Positions 1 to 10,869 of a stretch of 64,000 nt of DNA are shown here, one piece after another. This stretch comes from Piezodorus guildinii (taxonomy: Eukaryota; Arthropoda; Insecta; Hemiptera; Pentatomidae). The notes below the pieces were generated by a model. The model searched no databases. It was given only the letters and a program-made list of their open reading frames with translations, and was not told the DNA's origin. How positions within the stretch are numbered: the first letter of the stretch is position 1; each line of letters opens with the position of its first letter. The position numbers and the translations under genes are program-made. The stretch is from contig CM041294.1 in assembly GCA_023052935.1 (NCBI GenBank), positions 37,843,236 to 37,907,235 on the forward strand, in the 5' to 3' direction.

Positions 1-489
1 CCAATAATAAGTTCTAAGACTATTGTAAGTCTTGTAGAGGAACTTGATTGCGCGGGTAGATCTGAGGGTATGGTATCCAGGCTTTAAATGCCTGAGCCTT
101 GTTCAATATAAGTTGAGTATTTTAGTATAGTGACCCTCAAGATTATGCTATACCACGCTAGTGTAATACCCGCGGCTGCCTCATAATAAGGATCACCTCC
201 GGTCTATATAAGGCTCCACTCCAGCCATATCCTACGAAGCGGTCTTCCGTATTTCAAACCAAAATTCAATTAACCAAAGTATCTTCTGCCTACGCAAAGG
301 CATATATTAAACGGGGACTGAATGTCCATCGAACTTCCATAGATTTTCGTAAAAAAAAATAAACCCGTTTTATTGTCAACCATGCTAAATTGATATTAAA
401 TCATATGAGAATCACTAATGGTGCTTCACCAAGTCTCGATTGGGATTTGCGTAAGCTTTGTGATGTCCCAACGACTGCTTGTTTTGTTA
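1..489. other. unassigned flank with a TATA-like box
   Basis: No coding frame or known repeat was recognised here. A TATATAAG string at 205-212 sits in a locally GC-richer stretch (about 160-260) and resembles a core promoter or an LTR promoter, but no transcript or paired LTR is visible. The rest is AT-rich single-copy-looking sequence. Confidence 0.25.
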
Positions 490-1406
490 TTTGGTTGAAA
501 CACATTAAATGTCCGTTTTTTAAAAATCTCAATCTTTACAGAGGATTATGTGTTGTCTGTTGATTCCTATCGAATGATTTATAATCTGTAATAAAAACTT
601 GTTAATCCTCTCTTTGCAAATTATATTTGTTTTTCCCCAAGTGAGAATAGAGATTTTTGAATAATTTTAATCAAGTCCATAGAAACACGCGATTACAAAA
701 CGATTTAACGACTACGAACTAGGTTTTTTCGCTGCCCTAGCAGCAAGGATTATTAATAATGCGTTTGTTGAAGTAAGTTATAATGTAAGTATATTTCCAA
801 AACCTTCTTTAGGCGATACGACATTAGAAAATCTTCAGAATGAAAACTGTCATAGAACTTTGGAGCAAAGGCACAAGTCATTTGAGAGCTTCCAGGCATT
901 TAAAATTGATCGAAAAGCCAAAAAAAGTTCGATTCCTGGATTCCACACGAGCTAAAAGAACGTTGTAAGCAGTGGATAGGTCAACAGCCATTCGTAGCTT
1001 TGCTTTCACGTCAAGAAAAAAATAAACATCATGGGGCGTGGAATAATTTGTTACGAAAAGTAAAATAATACAGTCATACAGCTTTAGAGCTAAGGCACAA
1101 GTCATATGGGATCTTCCAGGATTTCTGGGTTCCAGACGAGCAAACGAACGTCGACAGACATGTGTTGCTTTGCTTCCTTGTAAAAAAAAACAAACAACAT
1201 TCTGGGGCGTGGAATAACTTGTTATGAAAAGTGAACGCCGGTCAGGTTAATAGATCAATACCGATCAGCCTCCTTTGTATATGACAAACTGAATCTCCAT
1301 CCGAATAACTTAATGGTTGGATGAAGTGTAAAAAATATATTGCATTTAAGTTCAATTTTTTTTCCCCCTGATTCCAAAAACGCTCATTTTATGTGTTAAA
1401 ACCCAA
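490..1406 (+). mobile_element. mariner copy 1, internally rearranged
   Basis: The ends are imperfect inverted repeats: at 490 the sequence reads TTTGGTTGAAACACATTAAA followed by TGTCCGTTTT, and at 1372-1406 the complement of the same motif ends in ACCCAA. TA dinucleotides flank both ends (488-489 and 1407-1408), the usual mariner target duplication. The same termini occur at 57038-57891 and at 63620, so this is one family. Inside, 676-780 aligns with the N-terminal helix-turn-helix of the 57-kb copy, and 890-1060 resembles the mariner HLK...WIPHEL...LLSRQ region. The catalytic GDEKW block has decayed to CYEK with frameshifts, and the C-terminal half is missing. It is dead as a transposase source. 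Confidence 0.75.
850..1240 (+). pseudogene. mariner transposase fragment, partly duplicated
   Basis: Two related stretches lie in tandem. The first (about 855-1065) encodes, across frameshifts, the mariner linker motif with HLK and WIPHEL, then LLSRQ, then a decayed catalytic block. The second (about 1085-1235) repeats parts of the same sequence, for example AGGCACAAGTCAT and GGGGCGTGGAATAA, with substitutions and small deletions. In mariner transposases this region bears the first catalytic aspartate in a DEKW motif; here the position reads tyrosine in both copies. The duplication is probably a local rearrangement after insertion. Confidence 0.6.
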
Positions 1407-1817
1407 TATTTTCTTTGGGATTAGTAATGTGCTTAATTTGACTCTATAATGACACTATGCGGATACATTCAAAGTAGAAGATAAGATTGAAGCAAAATTA
1501 AGAAATTTAAAATCTAGACCAATTTACCAACTTTCCTATGCCAACGATCTTCAAACGTTTTAATCGAATGCCGAAAAACCTGAAATCAGCGTATCTAAGG
1601 TAGAGCCAATCCATTAACCACCTCAACGCCTTAGTTCATTTGAAATAATATTTGAGATCTAAATCGTATACTGGCCTGGACTATTTTCTAAACAGTTTAT
1701 TTTATCGTTTTACTCATTACTCGATAAAAAAATTAACATTTTGTAGTCTATTTAAGATATGTACGCAGTATCCAAAACTGAAGACGACGATGCGTGCATT
1801 CACTTACCAATATGTTA

Positions 1818-1921
1818 GGACCCGTTTATACTGCACCTGTTTCAGGGGGGCTGAAGTGATAGGATTAAATTGGATCCGCTACCGCTGTAGTCCCCAAAAC
1901 GAGTACAGTATAAACGCGCCG
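1818..1921. mobile_element. 104-bp MITE with TTA target duplication
   Basis: The first and last about 30 bases are inverted repeats sharing CGTTTATACTG near each end. Both sides are flanked by TTA (1815-1817 and 1922-1924), the three-base duplication typical of PIF/Harbinger and related elements. No coding capacity. The two terminal repeats differ at several positions, so the copy is not recent. The 131-codon frame running over it (1652-2047) has no recognisable similarity and is treated as chance. Confidence 0.5.
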
Positions 1922-2149
1922 TTAGTATCAGTTGGAAAGAGGGGCGAAAGAGCATTTGCTCGCAGTTGTTTTCTGTCAATTTGTGTAATTCCGTTGAGGG
2001 CAAATAAAGTAAATATAAACGGAGAAAACATAAATAAAACTTATTAATTAAAAGAGAATAAAATATACTGTTTATTAATTTTTATTACAATTAAAAGATC
2101 CCTTGAAAATGGCAAAAAGCCGAAACGTAGGGAGAAGGAAAAAGAAGTA

Positions 2150-3025
2150 AAAAAATCTGGTGCGGGCAACACACGACTTTCACTTACTTCCATTTATAAA
2201 ATCAATGAAAGAATTTCAATTACACTTAGAGATAAAACGATACGTGAAACTATTAAACAATTAATTAAATTGAATTTATATAGAAAAGTGTGTTTTATTA
2301 AAAAAAATATTATATTATTATCTAAACCAATCAGTTAGTTTTATCTTCTTTTCATCACTCCCTATTAACTCTTAAAAGCTTGAGTATACGATAATTTTTT
2401 TTTCTAAAATCTTTAGCTTTCCAACGGTATATCATACATGTATATTATGTTCAAAAACAAAACATTGCATTAAAAAAAATATTTTTTCTGTTTTCTCCTT
2501 TAATTGGGTATCGAATTTATTCAATTTATATATTTACCTGTTTTTCATCAGTGGTAACAAGATAATATAGTTATTTTTATAGAATCGACAAAATTAAAGG
2601 TACTTTAAAGGCAGAAAATTTAAATTATCGGCATTTAAGCCCTGTCAGACCATTTTTATCCGGATAAAACCTAAATGATATTAAAGCCTATTAAATTTGT
2701 CATCAATTTAGCGATTTTAATCAAAATCGTCGGAACCGTTTTCGAGAAAATTGAAAAAAGGTGCAAAATGCATGGTATAAAGTTGCTCTTCTACTAAGCT
2801 CATTTTGATGAAAAAGGTTTTGTAACGTCTCGGGCGTATATTTGTCATAAATATGAAATTTCAGTTTCATAGGTCTTTTCATTTTTGCCCGGGAGTTACC
2901 ACACACACACACACACATAGACCTTTTTGCGGGACTTGGTTATTTGGACTCAGGAGACCCTAAAATGTGTATTTCCGTTGAAAACTGGAATTCGAAAATT
3001 TTAACGATCGCAATACTTTCTACGA
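2150..3025 (+). repeat. dispersed family A, copy 1
   Basis: A dispersed repeat of roughly 0.9 kb that begins near GGTGCGGGCAACACACGACT and ends near CGATCGCAATACTTTC. Shared internal blocks include CTTTCCAACGGTAT, CATTTAAGCCCTGTCAGAC, AGGTGCAAAATGCATGGTAT and GAAATTTCAGTTTCATAG. Other copies lie at 8850-10305, 19915-20450, 32390-35965 (split), 36415-37165 and 59205-59925. Full copies end in sequences related to ACTTTCACTTACC in inverted orientation, suggesting short terminal inverted repeats. No open frame is conserved. A (CA)n run lies at 2900-2917. Confidence 0.7.
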
Positions 3026-3300
3026 TGGAGATTTCCTTTTTTTTTTTTATTTATTTATTTTTTTTTTGTATTTCTTTCTTTATTTGCAAATCGGCTGCGA
3101 GAGCCATACATGGGTAAACAGATTTCCCTGAATATGTGAATAACTCGAACAGTTCTCGACAACCAACTTAAGCAGTCCACACTCGCGCGCGACTTTATTA
3201 CCTCTCACTAGCCAGCGGTCACTCATTCGCTGATCCCCACTCAATAAAACAAAAGCATATCGCGCTTGCACTCTAAACTAAAATACAGTAACACACAAAG
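3026..3300 (-). mobile_element. poly(A)-tailed retro-insertion, minus strand
   Basis: The plus strand shows a long T-rich run (about 3038-3070) next to the end of family A. On the minus strand this reads as a frame ending at 3080, then AATAAAG and an A-rich tail, i.e. the 3' end of a polyadenylated transcript. The 63-codon frame at 3080-3271 is not recognised. Most likely a 5'-truncated LINE or processed copy. Confidence 0.3.
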
Positions 3301-3604
3301 TAAAATATATCCAACCGTTGTATGAAAAAAAATACAAATATTCCTTTGTACAATTTTAATTCTAAACAGTAATTAATTTTTAAAGATTAGCTGGACGAGG
3401 ATGTACCGTATAGCATGCTAAGTCTTAAGCGGACATGGAACAAAATATATCATGATTTATTTTTTTGCACTCTTAAAAAAATCTACCTAGAATGGAATCT
3501 TCATTCATGCCAAGTTTTACGATTTGCTTGACATAACCGGCAAGAATTTTTCATCAAATGAACTGTATGGAGTACAACTTTGTATTGCATAGAAAACTGG
3601 GTTA

Positions 3605-3900
3605 CATTTTTTTTATTTTTATTTATTAGGGAAGTAAAGAAGTTCCTTATTCCATCCAGAGAAAGAGCAGCCATATCGGTCCGCTACGCTGTGAGCGTGT
3701 GAACGGGTCTACGTGCTTCGGCAATAGCCAATGCCATCTAGATCACACGCGATCTTCCGGTAGCTTTAACTGCCGCCCCGGGAGTCTTTGCCGCTCACCG
3801 CTTCTTCGATCAACAACCTCCACCGGCAGATGGTCATAAAATGGTTATCTCCCACCCTTCCGGGAACAGAATGCCACAACAGCACATTTATGATCAGAAA
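3605..3900 (-). mobile_element. probable R1/LOA-like LINE 3' end
   Basis: On the minus strand, GC-rich sequence (3900 to 3640) runs into a TAAATAAAAATAAAA-type tail at about 3632-3607. Tail and base composition resemble the 3' end of the R1-like insertion at 12157-12994. No frame was recognised, so the assignment rests on the tail and composition only. Confidence 0.3.
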
Positions 3901-5370
3901 GGAAATACAATCTAATCTTACTCATGTCCCATCAAATGAAATGTAGTATGGCTATAACATTGGCATTCTTAGACCTTAAACTAGAAATAAACAAAGTATT
4001 ATGACTATAAACAGTTTTGTTTTTAGTCCTCAAGGGTTTGAGTTAATATGAGGATGATAACCACCCTAACCAAACTTGATCATGGCCCTGAACTCTTTTT
4101 TGCTGGCTGTTTTAATATGCATTTTATGTTTTTGTTAAAAAAAAATATATATAAAAATCATTCCATGACCTTTTTTCAATTACCAACATTTTTTTTAGAT
4201 CACCTTTAACTCGCATTTGTAGGCTATGCAGGGGTTTCTAGAGCCGGAGGAAATTTTAACTGTTCAAATCTAGTCATATGGTTGCTAGATGATGCGCGGA
4301 AATACCATTCAGCCACACCGTGTCCCTGAAAATCTATTGTAGCCCCTAAACCACTGTTGTAAATGAAAAACAAACTTAACACTCATCTTTATTTTACGCT
4401 ATGATAATACATAAGGTTTGCTAGTAAAATTTCCGCAATTCCTATATTCTCTGACATCTTTTTGATATGTCTGTCAAGACAAAAGCATAACATTTTATTT
4501 TACTTTTACAATTTATTGGCTATGAATAAATGATTATAATAACTGTGGTCACTGCGTCAATGGCGGTATGTTATAACTTTTTTTCAGAGTTCTAACTCAT
4601 CCTCAGAACTGAACCCTGAAAGTATAAGTCAATCGTACACTTAATACATTGCACTCTACGATCTTTATACGAGCAACGGTGGATGTATAAGTAATAGGAA
4701 GTAAACAGTTGCAAGTGTAAAAACACTGAAATTTATTACATAATGGTTTATTATATAATTACTAGGTCACAATACAAATAAAATTAGTACATAAAATAAA
4801 ATAACAAAAGTAAAAAAAAAATAAATAAATAAAAAAAAAAAATATATATATATATACTTTTCAAAAGAAGGCAACATTTAAGAGAAACAAACAAAAAATT
4901 TACAGAACAACTCTTATGATTAATTCGCCTCACATTTCCATGGTATCAACCTTAAAACATTTTATATTTAGGCAAAAACTATCACTTTTTACTTTCACTT
5001 TCTTGAATTAATATATATGATATATATGATATTATATTCATATTTTATTTTATCTTTTATTTAACATTATTAGTTATTTATTTTTTATCATTATTATTAA
5101 TTTCTTTTATTTATCTTTATTTTTATTATTTGTCAGTGTTACTGTATTATTTATTTGTTTTAGTATTTTGTTCGTTGTTTTCTTTTGTAATTCTTTTTTT
5201 TTTTCTGCTATCATTATTTTGGTAAATTGTTTTTCTTTTTCTTTGTTTTTTTTAATGATGTGAGGGTGATAATAACCATCAGCAATTTTTTGCCCTTAAA
5301 ATAAAAACAACAACAAATGAAAATCAATGATACATCGGTTTCCACTCGCTCAAATGATTTTTTATTTTTT
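3901..5370. other. AT-rich stretch without recognised genes
   Basis: Contains simple A/T-rich runs (about 4135-4155, 4800-4855, a TATATGATATAT palindrome near 5010-5035) and a strongly T-rich strand at 5040-5250. I see no coding frame or structured RNA. Confidence 0.4.
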
Positions 5371-7192
5371 AAAGAACACCTCTCTTATTATTATTTCACG
5401 GCGCTACAACCCGGTCACGGGTCTTGGCCTCCTCCAACCGCCTCCTCCAATCATCACGGTCTTGAGCCGATGCCATCCAGCTCCTAACTCCCAGCAACAT
5501 GCGAAAGTAGGGATTTCTTCAGATTGGTCAATAAGGGAAGAAAGCAATACCTTAGTAAAGTGATGTCTTGTAAGGATAAACATGGAAACTTGTTGACCAA
5601 CAAGTCTGAAGTTCTTGACGAATGGAGGGATTATTTCAATGATCTTCTCAATCCAAGAGAAGGAGACTCTCATGATGAATTAGACAAACAAGAGACAGAT
5701 GAAATCAACAGAATACAAGTGGGAGAACAAGGGTTAGACATTGAACCTCCTGATGAAGAAGAGGTTATAGATGCCATCAGCAAACTGAAAAATAACAAAA
5801 CCCCTGGCATTGACGCACTCCCTGCTGAACTCTTGAAATACGGTGGAAATGAGCTCAACAAAGCATTACAAGATCTTCTCCTTGTGATATGGACAGATGA
5901 GGTGATGCCCTCCGATTGGAACAGATCAGTTATCTGCCCTATACATAAAAAGGGTGATAGATTACTTTGCAGCAATTATCGAGGCATCTCACTACTATCC
6001 TGTGCCTATAAAATACTATCTAATATTCTTTTTAGACGTCTCTTACCATTTGCTGAGCGCGAACTTGGTCCCTACCAGAGTGGATTCAGGAAAGGAAGAT
6101 CCACCTCAGACCAGATGTTCTGTGTGCGAACAATTCTTGAAAGAGGCCATGAGTATAAAACCAAAACTCACCATCTTTTCATAGATTTCAAAGCAGCGTA
6201 TGACAGCATAATACGAGAAGAGCTGTACATTGCCCTCAGAGAATTTAATATACCTGAGAAACTTATACGCTTGATAAAGCTTACCATGAAGGAGGTGAGA
6301 TGTATGGTAAGAGTAAATGGTGACAGGTCCAAGGAATTTCGTGCAGATAAAGGACTCCGACAAGGGGATGCACTAGCCTGTTTGCTGTTTAATCTAGCAC
6401 TTGAGAAGGCCGTAAGAGATGCTGGTTTACGCGAAAGAGAAGGGAATATATTTACCCGACTTGTCCAGCTGTTCGCTTACGCAGACGACATCGACATTGT
6501 GGGACGCTCTCTACAGTCCGTGACTGATGCCTTTCTGGCTTTGATGGGTCCTGCCAGCAGACTTGGACTGAACGTTAATGAGTCCAAAACAAAATATATG
6601 GTAGCAGAAGAAATCCCAATGCTAGGTGAGACAGTCACTATCGGGGTTCATAAGTTTGAGAAGGTCTCAGAGTTCACATACCTGGGATCAGTGGTCACCC
6701 AAGATAATAACCCCGATATTGAGATAAGGAGAAGAATAACTGCAGCCAACAAATGCTACTTTGGGTTAGGCAAGCAGCTAACCAAGCGGATACTCTCTAG
6801 ACAGACCAAGCTCCACCTCTATAAGACATTGGTACGTCCCGTACTGCTCTATGGATCAGAGTGTTGGGCGACTTCAAAGGCGACCGAGAAGGAACTCCTA
6901 ATTTTTGAAAGAAAAGTTCTCCGCCGTATTTTTGGAGGAGTGAAAGTTGGAGAGGAGTGGAAGCGGCGCACAAATCAGGACCTCTACAATGCTTTTGGAG
7001 AAGGTGATGTGGTCCGGGCTATGAAGTTAAGACGCCTAAGATATGCAGGGCATATTGCCAGGATGGAAAATGGAGAAATGCCCAAAATATTGCTCACTCA
7101 GCCGATCCATGGGATAAGAAGAAGAGGAAGACCAAGGTTGAGATGGTCGGATGGTGTGGCGGCGGAAAAAAAAAAAAAAAGAACACCTCTCT
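5371..7192 (-). mobile_element. RTE-type LINE with inverted body (twin-priming structure)
   Basis: Identical 15-base direct repeats AAAGAACACCTCTCT flank the insertion (5371-5385 and 7178-7192). Directly after the left one, on the minus strand, lies the true element 3' end: 5522 down to 5387 encodes the usual RTE C-terminal tail containing AQDRDDW and LEEAKTRDRV, a stop, and an AATAATAATA tail. The remaining 1.6 kb (5524-7165) is in the opposite orientation and stops at RWSDGVAA, just where the tail piece begins. An A-run (7166-7177) fills the right junction. This is the geometry expected from twin priming during target-primed reverse transcription. Endonuclease sequence is absent. Confidence 0.85.
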
Positions 7193-7197
7193 ACTAA
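5524..7197 (+). pseudogene. RTE-clade reverse transcriptase fragment
   Basis: An uninterrupted frame of about 547 element codons plus ten or so read from the A-run and target duplication. It lacks a natural start: the first codon at 5524 is TTG directly after the inversion junction, and the N-terminal endonuclease is missing. Reverse transcriptase motifs are clear: SNYRGISLLS (residues 150-159), GFRKGRST (187-194), FIDFKAAYDS (219-228), GLRQGDALACLLFNLALE (277-294) and the catalytic YADD (319-322). Downstream are the RTE connection motifs YLGSVVT, LYGSECW, ERKVLRRIFGG and GHIARM, then GRPRLRWSDGV. The protein would copy LINE RNA at a nicked target. It is a partial copy and cannot work alone, but the lack of stops suggests a fairly recent insertion. 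Confidence 0.85.
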
Positions 7198-7444
7198 TTA
7201 TTTATATCGTATTATGCACCTGCCCCAGGTGTGATGAGAACCGCTAATGAATTGCCTGAATAACAACATCTTGATATCTTGTGCATCAGTGCTCATGTTT
7301 CAAAACCTAATGGTAAAATCTTTCGCTAGTCACATCTGATTTGAACTAAACTCTTTTAATTTATTTTATTGTAATATACTTGTTTATTGGTATATCATAT
7401 AATTTTGTACATGAGATTATCATTTTGTTATTTTTATCGCCTAA

Positions 7445-7949
7445 TTTTTAATAAATAAAATCCTTATTATCCTGGGACATGTCCCTTTAGAATTAAATAT
7501 ACAAAATTTCCTTTGGAACCTTAGAGTAAATTAAATACATATAAACAAGTTAATAATAACTGATGTAAAATAGACATTTTTAAATGAGGGGAAAACAACA
7601 AAAATAAAATAAAATAAAAAGCTTATTTGGAATTATATTGAGCCTGGTTATTCATTAAGTGATTAAATATGCGGGATTTGAAGGTAGAAAGAGAGTTGGA
7701 GTAACGGATGGAAGGAGGGATAGAATTCCATAGGATTGAGGATCGAATGAGAAAGGATCTGTCGAAATGTGCAGTTCGGTGGGCCGTACTGTATAAATCC
7801 GAAGGCCTGGAGCGTGTACAACGGGGATGGACAGAGGATTTGAACCGTAAAAGGTCAAAAATGAATGATGGACGGCGGGATAGGATAACTTGGTGAAGGA
7901 ATGACACAAGGAAATACTTGCGACGATTGGAAGGGTAAAGCCACTTCAA
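7445..7949 (-). pseudogene. CR1-like LINE 3' end, minus strand
   Basis: The minus-strand frame 7949-7623 (108 codons) matches the C-terminus of CR1/L2-type LINE reverse transcriptases: it contains LLRFKSSVHP, SRPSDLYS, RSSILWNSIP and LSTFKSRIFNHLM. After the stop an untranslated region continues to about 7445, where a GGGACATGTCCC stretch resembles the 3' motif (GGGCATTGTCCCGGAATAAAG) of the copy at 11645-13948. The element is 5'-truncated. Confidence 0.65.
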
Positions 7950-8849
7950 CTAGCCATAAAATTAGGATACAGAGATGTACCTAAGGACCCCGAAGATAAA
8001 TCGAACAAAGCAATTAATTAAGCGTTTTATTTTTACCTCGAGATCCCCAGACACACCAACGTATACCGTACAGCAATAGTCGAAGTATTTATGTGACATA
8101 ATCAAAGTTTGATTATGAATATTATATTCTGTTAATGCTTATATTTCATTTTTTATCATTTTTATTTTTCTTAAAAATTCTAGCAATGTTTATCCTAATT
8201 GTTATCTTTATTATTGTAATTTCTTTCTCCTTGTTCTGAAGGTTAGTTATGGCTTCTTATCTGTATTTTAAACATTGTAATGGGCATTGCGGGCATTGCT
8301 CTTGTATATAAAAAAATATAATAATAATAAAATAATTAAAAAAAAGCATCTTGATTTGGGTCTAAATGTGTTGTCGCATACACTCTTGAGAGACCGTAGA
8401 GCTGGGAGGACGCAAGCCCTAAATCTCGACTCCCCTCCTCCCCAACCTCCCCCGCGAGTAGAAGAGACATTAGATAAGAGGTAGGCATTAGATAGTAACT
8501 ATTTAGCAGATTACAGAGACTGTATTAGGGACTTGTACGTGAGCCATGTCTCCCCTGTCATTACCGAGCCGCCTTCCACTCTCGGCTCGGGCAGCGGATA
8601 CTTCCGCAATCGATATAGCCTCGCCTATAATCGACACAGGATCGATATTAAAAACGATTGTAAAGCCGTAATGCCAAGCAAACTGTGTTTATTCAATATA
8701 TTGTATTAAATAGATAATTATACTATATATAAGCCACTACAGAAAGAGAAAAAAAAAATAATCGAGATAATAAACCAAATTTACTCACTCAGCATAAATT
8801 CCTTAAACTTTGGTGAACTTATTCAAAAGAAAAAAAAATCTTGGGTGGG
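7950..8849. other. unassigned, with a GC-rich patch
   Basis: AT-rich with a GC-rich patch at about 8380-8650. A 65-codon frame at 8287-8484 has no recognisable similarity. A(T/A) runs at 8310-8345 may be the tail of an old retrocopy. No RNA gene seen. Confidence 0.3.
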
Positions 8850-10305
8850 CAACAAATAAATTTCACTTACCTCGGCTTTTAAAATCAATTTAAGAACTTA
8901 TAAATATACTTAACGCTTATTATTTTGACTTTCACTTACCTAAATATGAAATATATTGTAAGGGAAAGTATTGCGATCATGATAATGTTCGAATTCTAGT
9001 TTCCAACGAAAATACACGTTTTAGGGTCCCCTGAGTCCAAATAACCAAGTCTCGAAAAAAGGTCTGTGTGTCTGATTTTTTTTTTTTTTTTTTTTATTTT
9101 TTATTAACGATGGTAGGTGGAAATCTTCAAAAGACGCGGATAGACCCGTACCTATCCGTGTGTGGGATTTTTACCCACTAAAACCAACCTCCCTACACCT
9201 GTTCATTCCTCTCCACGGGACCGCCGTTAGGCATTACTTCGTGGAGGGAAATAGCTGGGTGCAGCCCCGTTGTCCTCTTCCACCGGTTTCATTTTTCCAT
9301 ATTATTGACTTCTTTTGGCCCTCTCTTCCGCTCTCAACCTCTTAAGACGACTGTGACGAATCTCTTCGCTGTGTCCCAATGGTAGTCCGAGCGCAGCATA
9401 TGGTTCATTAAATTTTCTGGTATGATGCTTCCCTCGTACACTCTCTCCAATTCACTTCTTTCTTCCGCAAAGCGAGTGCAAGGGAAAAATACATGTTCCG
9501 CTGTTTCCTCAAATATCTGAAACGCGGGGCATTCTGCAGTGTTGTCCAGTTTAAATCGGTATAAGACGTGACAATAAGGATGCCACTTTGGCCGATTTAG
9601 TGCTGGTATACTTCGTGTGATCATTAAACCGAAGATGTGCGTCGATCATAACTCCTAGGTACTTTAAGGAGGATTGGGAACGAATTTCGTGTCTACCCAC
9701 CGTGACAGAGATGTATTTGATTTTCTTCCTGCTTGTGACACGGAGAACCTCTGTCTTGTGGTCTGCAAGCTGGAGACCTACCGACAACAGCCAATCCCAA
9801 ACCGTAGCAATAACCTGATTAGCGTTGAGGGTATGTGTGTGTGTGTAAGTGTTTGGTAACTCCAGCGCGTAAACAAAAAGTCCTATGAAACTGAAATTTC
9901 ACATTTAAGACATTTGTCTTATATTTATACGATTATATTATATTTATACACCCGAAACGTTACAAAACCTTTTTCATCAAAATGAGCTTACCAGAAGAGC
10001 CACTTTTAACTATGATAGCCCTTTTTATGATTTTCTCGAACACGGCTTTAACGATTTTGATTAAACTCACTATATCGATGTAACATCCAACTTCTAACTG
10101 TATTTGTAAATTCTCTAATCGATTTTGAAAACGGAATAGAATAGAATAGAGTTTATTATTGACCTGTTACATTTAGGACAAAACTGGTCCTCTCTTACAA
10201 TGAACAGGAATTGTATATAAATTTATATTTTACCTTGAGTCAGGTCTTTCAGTCAACGGAGGTAAGTGAATGTCGCGTGTTGCCCGCACCAGATTTTTTT
10301 TTTAA
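8850..10305 (-). repeat. dispersed family A, copy 2, interrupted
   Basis: Reverse-orientation copy of family A. The part 8935-9075 carries the CGATC...AAAATACACGTTTTAGGG end; 9835-10305 carries the GAAATTTCA, ACGTTACAAAACC and GTGTTGCCCGCACC end. Between them a LINE (9076-9834) has inserted within the family's (TG)n run. A second short insertion at about 10133-10245 begins with (GAATA)n and resembles the CR1-like LINE 3' end. Confidence 0.65.
9076..9834 (-). mobile_element. R1/LOA-like LINE, 5'-truncated and deleted
   Basis: Two overlapping minus-strand frames represent one decayed reading frame. Frame 9787-9551 has the reverse transcriptase end region with SLKYLGVMIDAHLRF. Frame 9624-9334 has the C-terminal cysteine-histidine region with ECPAF and ETAEHVFFPC, typical of R1/LOA-type LINEs; the second cysteine of the usual CxxC is phenylalanine here. 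A 3' untranslated region (9330-9100) and an A-rich tail (seen as T-run 9079-9103) follow. It sits inside family A copy 2; target duplications cannot be defined because the site is a (TG)n run. Not functional. Confidence 0.7.
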
Positions 10306-10680
10306 GGTAATTTCAATATAGTTTATCGACAACAGTTGACCAACATATACGAACACTCTATTCTCGTTTTCACAGTAAACTTAACGGACACGACAATAGA
10401 CTAATTAAGTCAGTAGCTGAAATGCCAGTCAGAATAGGGCTAAATAGAAGCTGGATGAGGGACCTCATCCGCTAAATATAAGCCTTGGAAGGGGTGCTGT
10501 TGGGCTCTTTACTGTCTGATCTTACATTTGTCCAACACACTTGCTGATTGTCCGATAGCTTCTGACAGGTGTGAATAAAGATATGATGAGAAAAAAAAAA
10601 CATATATATTCAGTTTCGCAGGAAACATATGATTTAGATTAAATAATAGAACAATATTAAAATTTTAAATTTATAAGTAA
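10306..10680 (+). other. possible LINE 3' end with poly(A)
   Basis: Sequence from about 10345 runs to GAATAAAGATATGATGAG followed by ten A residues at about 10591-10600, the look of a polyadenylated 3' end. No frame is recognisable. Part of family A-like sequence resumes at about 10690-10830. Confidence 0.3.
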
Positions 10681-10869
10681 CAAGTTTAATACATAATACA
10701 TCTATATTACTGTTATAGTATTAAAAAAATTACATTAACAAAACATTTTTGCCCTTTTCTCCTTTAGTCGTTTATCAAATTCATTCGACAGTTATATTTA
10801 GCCATATATAGACAGTTTTTTTACAATTTCAAAAAATGATATGTTTAATTCTATATATTTTTTTTTTAA

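Noticed and set aside
1652..2047. 131-codon plus frame as a gene
   Set aside because: No recognisable motif, unusual composition, and it runs through a MITE.
5404..5673. 89-codon minus frame overlapping the RTE inversion
   Set aside because: It is out of frame with the real C-terminal tail on the same strand; only the AQDRDDW frame matches RTE.
5670..6363. Minus and alternative plus frames in the RTE body
   Set aside because: Shadows of the reverse transcriptase frame.
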